Shown: positions 17,103-25,288 of the stretch, piece after piece
Layout of the letters: each line of letters begins with the position of its first letter
Numbering within the stretch: position 1 is the stretch's first letter
NCBI GenBank assembly: GCA_030835125.1
Contig: JAUQWM010000027.1
Coordinates: 1-39,594 of the forward strand
Direction: 5' to 3'
From: Gemmatimonadaceae bacterium
Lineage (GTDB): Bacteria > Gemmatimonadota > Gemmatimonadetes > Gemmatimonadales > Gemmatimonadaceae
DNA length: 39,594 nt
Program-made: the position numbers and the translations under genes
Notes under the pieces: model-generated
Told to the model about the DNA's origin: nothing
What the model saw: the letters and a program-made list of their open reading frames with translations, nothing else
Databases searched by the model: none

Positions 17103-17144
17103 CAGAGTGCAGAGTGCAGAGTGCAGAGTGCAGAGTGCAGAGTG
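17103..17144. repeat. Heptamer array, six copies of CAGAGTG
   Basis: Six exact head-to-tail copies of CAGAGTG lie between the two divergent permease genes, beginning 11 bp upstream of the minus-strand start codon at 17092. The permease leader would therefore be transcribed from the array. Confidence 0.9.
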
Positions 17145-17195
17145 CGGATTGTAGATCGCCGGAGTTGAAAGGCAAGGCGGGGACGTCGGGTGCGC

Positions 17196-17230
17196 GAGTG
17201 CCGAGCCACGAGTCACGAGTCACGAGCCAC
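17196..17230. repeat. Heptamer array, units GAGTCAC/GAGCCAC
   Basis: Five 7-bp units in register: GAGTGCC, GAGCCAC, GAGTCAC, GAGTCAC and GAGCCAC. It lies 68 bp upstream of the plus-strand permease start and uses a different unit from the neighbouring CAGAGTG array only 50 bp away. Confidence 0.85.
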
Positions 17231-17297
17231 GAAAGGGGTCCCAGCCAACCCTTTGAGGATTCGTCCTGTCACAGTCCTGCCCCAGACCGGAGACTTC

Positions 17298-19769
17298 GTG
17301 TCCGACTTCCGTGACGCTGTGCGTGCGCTGCGAGCGACCCCCCTCGTCTCAATCGTCGCCATCCTGTCCCTGGCGCTCGGGATCGGCGCCAACGCGGCCA
17401 TGTTCTCCATGGTCGACGCGCTCGTCCTGCGAACGCTGCCGGTGAGGCACGCCGACCGCCTCGCGATGCTCTTCGACGACGTGAGCAAGTCGAGCTTCTG
17501 GAGCCATCCGATCTGGCAGGCCGTGCAACGGAGGCCAGGTCTCGCGGACGGCGCGTTCGTGTTCAGCGGGTTCAGGTTCAACCTGGCCGAGGCCGGTGAG
17601 GTCGATCCCGCCGACGGCCTGTTCGCCAGCGGTGGGATGTTTGACGTCATGGGAGTCGATGCGGTCGTGGGTCGGACCTTCACCGTCGCGGACGACGCGC
17701 CCGGAGGCGGCCCTGACGGTCCGGTGGCCGTGATCAGCCACGGATTCTGGGAACGCCGGTTCGGCGGCACCCGCGACGTCATCGGGAAAGTGGTCCGGTT
17801 GAACGGCGCCGCCTTCACGATCGTCGGGGTGACCGGGCCACGCTTCTTCGGGCCCGAGGTCGGGAGGACGTTCGATGTCGCGGTCCCGCTCAACACCGAA
17901 CCGATCATCCGCCAGCGCCGGAGCAGCCTCGGGGACCACGGGAGCTGGCTGCAGTTCGTGTTCAGGCTCGCGCCCGGGCAGGCGCCGGAACAGGCGACCG
18001 CGGCCTTCCGTGCGGTGCAGTCGCAGATCCGCGACGAGACGCGGCCGCCCGGCCGCCGCCCGGACGAACAGGCGCGGTACCTGGCCAACCCGCTCACGAT
18101 CAGGCCCGGCGTCACGGTCTCCGGCATCGCCGACCAGTACCAGCGTCCGCTGTTCGCGCTGACGGCGATCGTGGGACTCACGCTGCTGATCGCCTGCGGC
18201 AACATCGCCAACCTGCTGCTGGCCCGCGCGACGGCCCGGAAGCACGAGTTCAGCGTCCGTGCCGCGTTAGGCGCGTCGGCCGCAAGGCTCGGGCGGCAGC
18301 TGCTGGCCGAGAGCCTGCTGCTGTCGGGGCTCGGGGCGGCGCTGGGCGTGCTCGTGGCGTGGCTGGGGAGCCGGTTCCTCGCGACCCAGCTGGCGATGAC
18401 CACCAACCGCGTCTTCAACCGGGTGTTCATCGACGTCGGGATCGACTGGCGCGTGCTCGCCTTCACGGCGGCGGTCGGGATCGCGACCGCGCTGCTGTTC
18501 GGGGTCGCACCCGCCCTGCGATCGGCCCGGGTCGCGCCCATCGACGCGATGAAGGAACAGGGACGGGGGACCTCGTCCACCCGGGCCGGTTTCGCCGCGT
18601 CGCTCGTCACCGTCCAGGTCGCGATGTCGCTGGTGCTGCTCGTGGGCGCGGGCCTGTTCGTGCGGACGTTCGCGACGCTATCGAGTCGCGACCTCGGGCT
18701 CGATCGCGAAGGGGTGGCGGTGATCGACATCGGCTCGGACCGCGTCACGATGGACTCCACGAGCCGGATTGCGATGTACGATCGGATCGTCCAGTCGGTG
18801 CGCGCGCTGCCACAGGTGTCGACGGCCGCCCTGGCGAGCATCACGCCGGTCAGTGGGTCCAATACGACGCGGCGGATGCTCCGGGTCGGTGCGCCCCCGC
18901 TACCCGAGGCAGACCGCCGGGTCTGGGTCAACGTCGTCAGTCCCGGATGGTTCGCGACCATGGGCACGCGTTTCGTGTCGGGCCGCGACTTCGACGATCG
19001 CGATCGCGCGGGCGCTCCCCGCGCCGTGGTCGTGAACCAGGCGTTTGCACGGAAGCACTTCGGCAACGAGAATCCGCTCGGCCAACTGATCGTGGAGGAG
19101 CCGGCGTCCTTCGCCGACCCCGCCCCGCTGGAAATCGTGGGGGTCGTCCAGGACGCGGTGTACCGGTCGCTGCGCGAGCCGGTGCCGGCCACCATGTACT
19201 GGCCGGTGGCGCAGCAGGCACGGCCGCCCGTGGCGATCTCACTCATGGTGCGCCTTCGCACGGGCTCGATCGCCTCCATCGCGCGCGCCGTGACCGAGCG
19301 CGTGGTGGGCGTGAACTCGAACCTGACCACCACCATCAGGCCATTCTCCGACATCGTGGACGCCGCCCTGTCCCAGGAGCGACTCGTCGCGCGGCTGTCC
19401 GGCTTCTTCGGCGTACTGGCGCTCATCCTCGCCGCCCTTGGCCTCTACGGCGTCACGTCGTACTCGGTCAACCGTCGACACACGGAGCTCGGGATCCGCA
19501 TGGCGCTGGGCACGACGCCCGCCGCGATCGTCAGGCTGGTGCTGCGACGCGTCACGATGCTGGTCGGCATCGGCCTGGTGCTGGGAACCGTGGCGAGCCT
19601 CTGGGCGACGAAGTTCACCAGCACGCTGCTCTTCGGACTCGCCCCGCGCGACGTGTCGACGATGGCGGGCGCGGCGTTCGTGCTGGCCGCGGTGGCCGGA
19701 CTGTCGGCATGGCTGCCGGCTCGCCGGGCGGCGCGGATCGATCCCGCCAGTGTGCTGCGCGACGGATAG
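17298..19769 (+). CDS. ABC-type permease, MacB/FtsX-like duplicated orphan permease (ADOP)
   Basis: An 823-residue paralogue of the divergent permease. It opens FRDAVRALRATPLVSIVAIL, then ALGIGANAAMFSMVDALVLR. A periplasmic MacB_PCD domain is followed by a first FtsX bundle (LFALTAIVGLTLLIACGNIANLLLARA). A second periplasmic region and a C-terminal FtsX bundle end in WLPARRAARIDPASVLRDG. I chose the GTG at 17298 because CGGAG lies upstream and the protein then starts like the family. The frame is open to 17190 through the heptamer array, which would add a repetitive, unlikely N-terminus. No ATPase is nearby; substrate unknown. Confidence 0.85.
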   Translation: MSDFRDAVRALRATPLVSIVAILSLALGIGANAAMFSMVDALVLRTLPVRHADRLAMLFDDVSKSSFWSHPIWQAVQRRPGLADGAFVFSGFRFNLAEAGEVDPADGLFASGGMFDVMGVDAVVGRTFTVADDAPGGGPDGPVAVISHGFWERRFGGTRDVIGKVVRLNGAAFTIVGVTGPRFFGPEVGRTFDVAVPLNTEPIIRQRRSSLGDHGSWLQFVFRLAPGQAPEQATAAFRAVQSQIRDETRPPGRRPDEQARYLANPLTIRPGVTVSGIADQYQRPLFALTAIVGLTLLIACGNIANLLLARATARKHEFSVRAALGASAARLGRQLLAESLLLSGLGAALGVLVAWLGSRFLATQLAMTTNRVFNRVFIDVGIDWRVLAFTAAVGIATALLFGVAPALRSARVAPIDAMKEQGRGTSSTRAGFAASLVTVQVAMSLVLLVGAGLFVRTFATLSSRDLGLDREGVAVIDIGSDRVTMDSTSRIAMYDRIVQSVRALPQVSTAALASITPVSGSNTTRRMLRVGAPPLPEADRRVWVNVVSPGWFATMGTRFVSGRDFDDRDRAGAPRAVVVNQAFARKHFGNENPLGQLIVEEPASFADPAPLEIVGVVQDAVYRSLREPVPATMYWPVAQQARPPVAISLMVRLRTGSIASIARAVTERVVGVNSNLTTTIRPFSDIVDAALSQERLVARLSGFFGVLALILAALGLYGVTSYSVNRRHTELGIRMALGTTPAAIVRLVLRRVTMLVGIGLVLGTVASLWATKFTSTLLFGLAPRDVSTMAGAAFVLAAVAGLSAWLPARRAARIDPASVLRDG

Positions 19770-19775
19770 CTCCAT

Positions 19776-21071
19776 TCACGCGGCTCCCGTCGACGATTCC
19801 GGTGCGCACGACAACGCGCGCTCGAGCAGCAGGCGTCGCTCGCGGGTGTTCTGGGTCATGAACGCGGCGCGCTCGAACTCCGACCGCGCTTCCGCGGTGC
19901 GGCCGAGCTTTCCGAGCAGGTCGCCCCGGACCGCCGGGAGAAGGTGGTAGTTGCGCAGCGCCGGGTCGTCGACGAGCTCGTCCACCAGCTCGAGGGCGGC
20001 CTCCGGCCCCTCCGCCATGCCGACCGCCACGGCGCGGTTCAACTCGATGACGGGTGACGGTGTCAGTTCAGCCAGCGCATCGTACAGCGCCACGATGCGA
20101 TGCCAATCCGTCTCTTCGGGCACACGTGCCCGGGCATGGCAGGACGCGATGGCCGCCTGGATCGCGTACGGACCGAGCGACCCGCCCAGGGCTTCGGCGC
20201 GCGCGAGGGCCGCCAACCCGCGCCCGATGAGCAGCCGGTCCCAGCGCCCACGATCCTGTTCCATCAGGAGAATGGGCTCTCCCGAAGGGCCCGTGCGCGC
20301 GCGGAGCCGCGACGCCTGCAACTCCATCAACGCCACCAGGCCGTGCACCTCCGGGTCGTCAGGCACCAGGCCGGCCAGGATGCGTCCCAGCCGGAGCGCG
20401 TCCTCGCATAACGCGGGTCGCACCCAGTCGTCCCCCGCGGTGGCCGAGTAACCCTCGTTGAAGACGAGGTAAATGACGCCAACGACCGAGGCGACCCGCG
20501 TCGCCCGTTCCGTGCCCCGGGGCGTCTCGAACGGCACCCGTGCCTCGGCCAGCGTGCGTTTTGCCCGTACGATCCGCTGCGCAATCGTCGGTTCGGGGGT
20601 GAGGAACGCTCTCGCGATCTCCGTGGTCGTGAGTCCGCCCAGCAGTCGGAGGGTGAGCGCGACACGAGCCTCGACCGACAGCACCGGGTGGCAGGCGACG
20701 AACAGCAGGCGGAGGAGGTCGTCGCCAATGTCGTCGTCGAGCGACTCGGCGAGGTCGTCCTCCACAGCCGGTTGCGCATCATCCATGGAGCGACCGATCT
20801 CCTCGTGCTTGCGATCCGCGATGGCCCGATGCCGGTGGAGGTCGATGGCGCGGCGCTTGGCAGCCTGCATCAACCAAGCGCCCGGATTCCGGGGGATGCC
20901 CGACTCCGGCCACTGCTCGAGCGCGGCGACCAGGGCGTCCTGCGCCAGGTCCTCGGCCACGCCGACGTCGCGGACGATGCGAACCAGCCCGCCGATGAGG
21001 CGGGCCGACTCGATGCGCCATACGGTCTCGATGGCACTACGATAGGCATCACCCTTAAGGGCATCAGGCAT
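19776..21071 (-). CDS. ECF sigma factor with long C-terminal extension (ECF42 type, DUF6596)
   Basis: A 431-residue RNA polymerase sigma factor. Region 2 includes AIETVWRIESARLIGGLVRIVRDVGVAEDLAQ and ALVAALEQWP. Region 4 contains VALTLRLLGGLTTTEIARAFLTPEPTIAQRI. The C-terminal half is the TPR-like extension of the ECF42 group, with GYSAT, then VHGLVALMELQASR, then YHLLPAVRGDLLGKLGRTAEAR. ECF42 genes are normally next to a DGPF/YCII protein, as here. The start lies inside a heptamer array: the ATG at 21071 follows GAAGGTGTG, and other array copies upstream offer the same signal in other frames. Target promoters unknown. Confidence 0.88.
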   Translation of the reverse strand: MPDALKGDAYRSAIETVWRIESARLIGGLVRIVRDVGVAEDLAQDALVAALEQWPESGIPRNPGAWLMQAAKRRAIDLHRHRAIADRKHEEIGRSMDDAQPAVEDDLAESLDDDIGDDLLRLLFVACHPVLSVEARVALTLRLLGGLTTTEIARAFLTPEPTIAQRIVRAKRTLAEARVPFETPRGTERATRVASVVGVIYLVFNEGYSATAGDDWVRPALCEDALRLGRILAGLVPDDPEVHGLVALMELQASRLRARTGPSGEPILLMEQDRGRWDRLLIGRGLAALARAEALGGSLGPYAIQAAIASCHARARVPEETDWHRIVALYDALAELTPSPVIELNRAVAVGMAEGPEAALELVDELVDDPALRNYHLLPAVRGDLLGKLGRTAEARSEFERAAFMTQNTRERRLLLERALSCAPESSTGAA

Positions 21072-21252
21072 CACACCTTCATGGGTATCAGGCATCAGGC
21101 ATCACACCCTTAAGGGCATCAGGCATCAGGCATCAGGCATCACACCTTCACGGGCATAAGGCATCACGCCTTCACGGGCATCAGGCATCGGGCATCACAC
21201 CTTCGCGGGCATCAGGCATCAGGCATCGGGCATCGGGACGTGGGCATAAGGG
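21047..21252. repeat. Composite array: 17-bp GCATCACACCTTCACGG cores plus GCATCAG heptamers
   Basis: Six copies of a 16-17-bp core (consensus GCATCACACCTTCACGG, with variants ending TTAAGG, TCATGG or TCGCGG) are separated by one to four GCATCAG heptamers or variants. On the minus strand each core reads as a GAAGGTGTG Shine-Dalgarno-like run followed by ATG. The leader and start of the sigma-factor gene are thus repeated several times. Each heptamer added or lost shifts the frame by one base. Confidence 0.88.
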
Positions 21253-21278
21253 TCAGCTGCTTTCTCCACCCTGACCGA

Positions 21279-21767
21279 TCACCCCTGATGCCTGATGCCT
21301 GATGCCTGATGCCTGTTGTCTGATGCCTGTTGCCTGTTGTCTGTTGCCTGTTGCTCCGCCTCCCGCCGCAGCCGCGCTTCCTTCGCGCGGAGTTCCGGCG
21401 TGAACTCGGCCCCGAAGTCCTCGGCCTCGAAGAACGGACGAATCTCGAGTTCGGACTCCCCTTCCATCGGGTTCGGGCAACGCTTCGCCCACTCGACAGC
21501 TTCCTCCATCGACTTCACCTGCCAGACCCAGTAGCCGGCGATCAGCTCCTTGGTTTCGGCGAAGGGTCCATCGATGACCGAGCGCTTCGCACCGTTGAAC
21601 CGGATGCGCTTCCCTGTGCTGGACGGGCGGAGTCCGTCGCCGGCGAGCATGATGCCCGCCTTCACGAGTTGTTCGTTGAACTCCATCATTTCGCTGAGGA
21701 GCTTCTCGGTGGGCAGGACGCCAGCCTCGGAATCGGCGTTTGCCTTGACCATGACCATGACACGCAT
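21279..21767 (-). CDS. DGPF/YCII-domain protein with repeat-encoded C-terminal tail
   Basis: A 162-residue YCII-related protein of the DGPF type that accompanies ECF42 sigma factors. It begins RVMVMVKANADSEAG and contains SVIDGPFAETKELIAGYWVWQV, then AVEWAKRCPNPMEGESELEIRPF. The usual domain ends near REAEQ. About 25 further residues are encoded by the adjoining heptamer array and show a 7-residue period (QQATDNR, then HQASGIR). The start at 21767 has GGAGG just upstream. Biochemical role of DGPF proteins is not established; a signalling role with the sigma factor is inferred from the conserved pairing. Confidence 0.88.
   Translation of the reverse strand: MRVMVMVKANADSEAGVLPTEKLLSEMMEFNEQLVKAGIMLAGDGLRPSSTGKRIRFNGAKRSVIDGPFAETKELIAGYWVWQVKSMEEAVEWAKRCPNPMEGESELEIRPFFEAEDFGAEFTPELRAKEARLRREAEQQATDNRQQASDNRHQASGIRHQG
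21285..21357. repeat. Heptamer arrays CTGATGC and CTGTTGC inside the YCII gene end
   Basis: Plus-strand CTGATGC units run from about 21285 to 21312, then mixed CTGTTGC, CTGTTGT and CTGATGC units to about 21355. The CTGATGC part is the inverse of the GCATCAG array at 21047-21252, so the spacer can fold into a long hairpin. It is translated as the C-terminus of the YCII protein. Confidence 0.88.
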
Positions 21768-21782
21768 CAGAACCTCCAGAAA

Positions 21783-21811
21783 TGGGAGATGGGAGACTTG
21801 GGACTGGGCTG
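21783..21811. repeat. Degenerate heptamer tract upstream of YCII gene
   Basis: GGGAGAT, GGGAGAC, TTGGGAC and TGGGCTG follow one another in a 7-bp register 16-44 bp upstream of the YCII start. The first units match the GAGATGG/CATCTCC unit found at 31.1 kb. The rest of the spacer to 21888 shows nothing recognisable. Confidence 0.6.
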
Positions 21812-21888
21812 GACAGTGTGGCCCCTCACCGACACGTCGAATGGGGCGGTCAGGAATCGACATACCCCGTGAGTTTCCATCCTCGCGT

Positions 21889-22380
21889 CTAGCGGCCGCG
21901 AGGAGGACCATCCGGATGTCGTTGGCACGCAGGGGGTTGCTCGACGCTCCAGGCCATGCTGGCGATCCGCCAACCGGCCTCGAGGCGCAGCATGGTGAAC
22001 AGGTCGACCCCACAGTGCGACCACTGTCCGTCCAGGTAGAGGTCGTAGGGGACCCACACCATGGCCAACCGGCCCGATACCAGCGCGCGAGGTGTGAAGC
22101 CGCGCTCGGTGATCGCCTGCCGGGGCTGCGTGGCTCGCTCCTGGGCTCGTGATCGCGCCGAGTACACGACCTGGCCGTTCCGCTCGCGCACCGAGAACGT
22201 CGTGGCCTGGTCCACCATGAGGTCCGTGAGCGCGACGAAATCACCCCTGGTGATTGCCGCGAGGGCAGAATCCGCCACCGCGATGGCGGCGGCCGAATCG
22301 CCGGGCACCCGTTGCGCGGCCAGTACCGCCGGCGCGCCAAGGCTCAGCACCGTCACTGCAAGCACCCGTCCGATGTTCAT
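21889..22380 (-). CDS. Exported NTF2-like (SnoaL/DUF4440-type) protein
   Basis: A 163-residue protein with a signal peptide (MNIGRVLAVTVLSLGAPAVLAAQ, cut near residue 23) and an NTF2-like cone fold. The first helix is AIAVADSALAAITRGDFVALTDLM, then the strands TTFSVRER, RLAMVWVPYDLYLDGQWSHCGVD, and WRIASMAWSVEQ. Such domains bind small ligands or are enzymes, and no catalytic residues can be assigned. The ATG at 22380 has GGAGGCAGG just upstream, better than an in-frame ATG 24 bp earlier. It is upstream of the YCII gene on the same strand. Confidence 0.75.
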   Translation of the reverse strand: MNIGRVLAVTVLSLGAPAVLAAQRVPGDSAAAIAVADSALAAITRGDFVALTDLMVDQATTFSVRERNGQVVYSARSRAQERATQPRQAITERGFTPRALVSGRLAMVWVPYDLYLDGQWSHCGVDLFTMLRLEAGWRIASMAWSVEQPPACQRHPDGPPRGR

Positions 22381-22469
22381 CCTGCCTCCGCTGGTGTGGG
22401 ACATGACCGTCCAGACCTGTAGCCCGCCGCTCGCTTCCTTAGCTTTCAGCCTCCCACATCAAGGTATCC

Positions 22470-24146
22470 GTGTCACAAGACGCCACCTCCCCCCGTGACT
22501 TCATCCGCGAAATGGTCGCGGCCGACGTCGCTTCCGGACGCTTCGGCCGGGCGATCAGGACGCGCTTTCCTCCCGAGCCGAACGGTTTCCCGCACATCGG
22601 CCACCTCAAGGCGATCTGCGTCGACTTCGGGGTCGCGAAGGAGTTCGGGGGGGCCTGCAACCTCCGGTTCGACGATACCAACCCCGCCGCCGAGGACGTC
22701 AAGTACGTGGAGGCGTTCCGGAAGGACATCGCATGGCTGGGCTTCACGTGGGACGCCGAGCTGTACGCGAGCGACTACTTCGAGCAGTTCTACCAGTACG
22801 GCGTGCTCCTGGTGAAGCGGGGGAGCGCGTACGTCGATTCCCAGAGCGACCAGGAGATCAAGGAACATCGCGGCACCGTGACCACGCCCGGGACCGAGAG
22901 CCCGTTTCGCAACCGGACCGTCGAGGAGAACCTCGACCTGCTCGCGCGCATGAAGGCGGGCGAATTCGCGGACGGTGCGCACGTGCTGCGCGGGAAGATC
23001 GACATGGCGCATCCCAACATGCTGATGCGCGACCCCATCCTGATGCGGGTCCTGCACGCCCATCATTACCGGCAGGGGGACGCCTGGTGCCTGTATCCGC
23101 TGTACGATTTCGCGCATCCCCTGAGTGATGCCATCGAGGGGATCACGCACTCGTTATGCTCGCTCGAGTTCAAGGACAACAACGACATCTACCGGTGGCT
23201 CATGCGCGAGTGCGGCTTCGACCGGCCGCCCGAACAGACGGAATTCTCGCGACTCGAGCTCGAGTATACGGTGATGAGCAAGCGGAAGCTCCTCAAGCTG
23301 GTCAATGAAGGCGTGGTGAGCGGCTGGGATGACCCGCGCATGCCGACAATCTCGGGATTGCGCCGCCGCGGGGTGACCGCGGACGGGTTGCGCGCCTTCG
23401 TCGAGACGGCCGGCGTTTCACGCAAGCCGCAGCACACCGAGCTGGCGACGCTGGAGCACGCGATCCGGAACGACCTCAACCTGCGGGTGCCGCGCGTGCT
23501 GTGCGTGGTCCACCCGCTCAAGGTCGTGCTGACCAACTACCCCGAGGGCCAGGTGGAGCAACTCGAGGCGTCGTACTATCCGCACGACGTCCCGCTCACC
23601 GGGTCGCGGCTGGTGCCGTTCTCGCGCGAGCTGTACATCGAGCGCGACGATTTCATGGAGGACCCGCCGAAGAAGTTCTTCCGCCTGGCGCCGGGGCGCG
23701 AGGTCCGGCTGCGATACGGCTACTTCATCACCTGCCAGGAGGTGGTGAAGGACGCCGCCGGGGAAATCATCGAACTCCGATGCACCTATGACCCGGCGAC
23801 CCGTGGCGGCGATGCGCCCGACGGCAGGAAAGTGCAGGGGACCATTCACTGGGTGTCGGCGCGCGGCGCGCTCGACTGTGAGCTGCGGCTCTACGACCGA
23901 CTTTTCACCGTCGCCGATCCCGATGCGCTGGACGACCCGAGGTCAGCCTTGAATCCGGACTCGCTCGTCGTCGTCCGGGGCGCGAAGATCGAGCCAAGCG
24001 TTGCGGCAGACTCCGCAGGCACACGGTACCAGTTCGAGCGCACGGGGTACTTCATCAGTGACGAACTGGATTCGCGCCCTGGATCGCTGGTCTTCAACCG
24101 GACGGTTGGTCTCCGCGACACCTGGGCAAAGGTGAAGCCCCGTTAA
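22470..24146 (+). CDS. glnS: Glutaminyl-tRNA synthetase
   Basis: Charges tRNA-Gln with glutamine directly. The 558-residue product has the class I HIGH motif as PHIGH (His42-His45) within RFPPEPNGFPHIGH and a KMSKS-like VMSKRKL near residue 270. It also has the GlnRS-type FDDTNPAAEDVKYV segment and a full C-terminal anticodon-binding beta-barrel region. The GTG at 22470 is preceded by AAGG. GlnRS rather than GluRS is supported by the overall match to the GlnRS-type catalytic core. Many bacteria use GatCAB instead. Confidence 0.95.
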   Translation: MSQDATSPRDFIREMVAADVASGRFGRAIRTRFPPEPNGFPHIGHLKAICVDFGVAKEFGGACNLRFDDTNPAAEDVKYVEAFRKDIAWLGFTWDAELYASDYFEQFYQYGVLLVKRGSAYVDSQSDQEIKEHRGTVTTPGTESPFRNRTVEENLDLLARMKAGEFADGAHVLRGKIDMAHPNMLMRDPILMRVLHAHHYRQGDAWCLYPLYDFAHPLSDAIEGITHSLCSLEFKDNNDIYRWLMRECGFDRPPEQTEFSRLELEYTVMSKRKLLKLVNEGVVSGWDDPRMPTISGLRRRGVTADGLRAFVETAGVSRKPQHTELATLEHAIRNDLNLRVPRVLCVVHPLKVVLTNYPEGQVEQLEASYYPHDVPLTGSRLVPFSRELYIERDDFMEDPPKKFFRLAPGREVRLRYGYFITCQEVVKDAAGEIIELRCTYDPATRGGDAPDGRKVQGTIHWVSARGALDCELRLYDRLFTVADPDALDDPRSALNPDSLVVVRGAKIEPSVAADSAGTRYQFERTGYFISDELDSRPGSLVFNRTVGLRDTWAKVKPR

Positions 24147-24374
24147 CCTCGCCCGGCATGCGGTCGCATCGCCCAGTCAAAGCCCGATCTGGTGTTTTTC
24201 CGCCAACCCGTGACCTTATTGGCGCGGTTCCTGCGCATTGATTGGTGAAGGACGCTGGTAGCGGTGCTCGAGCTGCTGGCACCCGGGGATCGGCACCGGA
24301 CTCCCACCCGGACCGGTCCCCGTGGCCTTCTCTCAGGCTCGAGGCTCGAGGCTCGAGGCTCGAGCCTGTCCGCT
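24147..24374. repeat. glnS 3' spacer with heptamer array GGCTCGA
   Basis: About 230 bp between convergent genes. 24201-24223 holds a weak inverted repeat (CGCCAA and TTGGCG). 24335-24366 holds four copies of GGCTCGA ending in GAGCC, which can fold as a hairpin; it lies nine bp beyond the stop of the minus-strand gene. The unit is identical to that near coaE at 1132-1155. No gene is seen. Confidence 0.75.
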
Positions 24375-24944
24375 CTACTTGTGGCTGTGTGCTCCCTGGC
24401 CACGTGCCATCGCCAGGTGGTGCGGTCCGTGATGGTCGCCGGTTGCCAGGATGCCGTGGAAGCCGAGTCCGCGAACCCGGGCGACAGCGGTGGCATTCGC
24501 CGGTACCGCGAGGATCGTGACGATTGCGCCACCCGCGGTTTCCTCGACGGTCATGCGCATGGAATCCGCGGGCATGATGGTGGTCGCATGCGCGCTCGCC
24601 ATGCGACGGATCGCTGCGACGGTCGTTCCCGTGCCGGTCACCGTGAAGCGCGCGCCGCCGGCGACCTGCTCCTGGCGCACTGCCGCCCGCATCGTGACGT
24701 CGTCCATGTCGATCAGGTGCTGTCGCAGCGCCTCGATGTTCACCTTCGACCAGTCGGTCGTGGAGTCGGCGCGAAGGATCGCGACAATTTCGGCGATCGC
24801 CCCGAACGCGGCCTGGCCGGGACGCGTCGGGACCGGCGCCGTCGCCGCGGGGTGCGTCATCCCGGGTGTGTGGACGTGGTCCTGTGCGCGGGCTTGCACG
24901 GGCACGAAGACGGCAATGGCTGCGATCAGGGCTCTGGAGTTCAT
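24375..24944 (-). CDS. Exported histidine-rich protein of unknown function
   Basis: A 189-residue protein with a likely signal peptide (SRALIAAIAVFVPVQARAQ). A region contains DWSKVNIEALRQHLIDMDDVTMRA, and a beta-rich domain contains FTVTGTGTTVAAIRRM. The end is rich in histidine (HHGPHHLA and HSHK), and the first mature residues (DHVHTPGMTHP) also hold His and Met. Metal binding is plausible from composition. I do not recognise a family. Confidence 0.6.
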   Translation of the reverse strand: MNSRALIAAIAVFVPVQARAQDHVHTPGMTHPAATAPVPTRPGQAAFGAIAEIVAILRADSTTDWSKVNIEALRQHLIDMDDVTMRAAVRQEQVAGGARFTVTGTGTTVAAIRRMASAHATTIMPADSMRMTVEETAGGAIVTILAVPANATAVARVRGLGFHGILATGDHHGPHHLAMARGQGAHSHK

Positions 24945-25288
24945 GACATGACTCGGCTGGCGTTGGACGACGTTTGCGAGGGTCCCGGGTTCCCATGAAC
25001 ATAAGGGACACGCCGGTGATCAGGTGGTCCGGCGCCGTTCCAACCCAGGGCGAGTCCGGGCGATCCCGATTCGCGCGACCAGCGTCGCGAGACTGACCGC
25101 CGCGACTCCACGACCGGTGAGACGTAACCAATCCGGCGCGACCATCAGTGCCTAACGAACATCCATTGGGAGTCGCTCACATTAATATCTGCTGACCATT
25201 GGGACGTTCCGGCCATGTGCGCGTCCTCACGTTGGGATCGCGCCGAGCGCGACCATGGGCTGGTGCCTGTCAATCCCGGAGACGTGCG
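24945..25288. other. Divergent spacer upstream of FIST gene
   Basis: About 340 bp between the minus-strand exported-protein gene and the plus-strand FIST gene. An AT-rich patch CATTAATATCTG near 25178 could be part of a promoter for the FIST gene, but no well-spaced -35 element is seen. No RNA gene or repeat is recognisable. Confidence 0.3.

Noticed and set aside
14654-19769. Complete MacAB-type exporter
   Set aside because: Neither an ATP-binding domain nor a membrane-fusion protein is present; both genes are orphan permeases.
21047-21357. CRISPR array
   Set aside because: The units are 7-17 bp and contiguous, with no unique spacers and no Cas genes nearby; it is a tandem array.
21279-22340. 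353-residue frame joining YCII with upstream sequence
   Set aside because: The first 191 residues are antisense-like and Arg/Ser-rich; the true start at 21767 has GGAGG and the family N-terminus.
24201-24223. Intrinsic terminator after glnS (CGCCAA...TTGGCG)
   Set aside because: Only six pairs with a 10-base loop and no T-run after it; the T-run precedes it.
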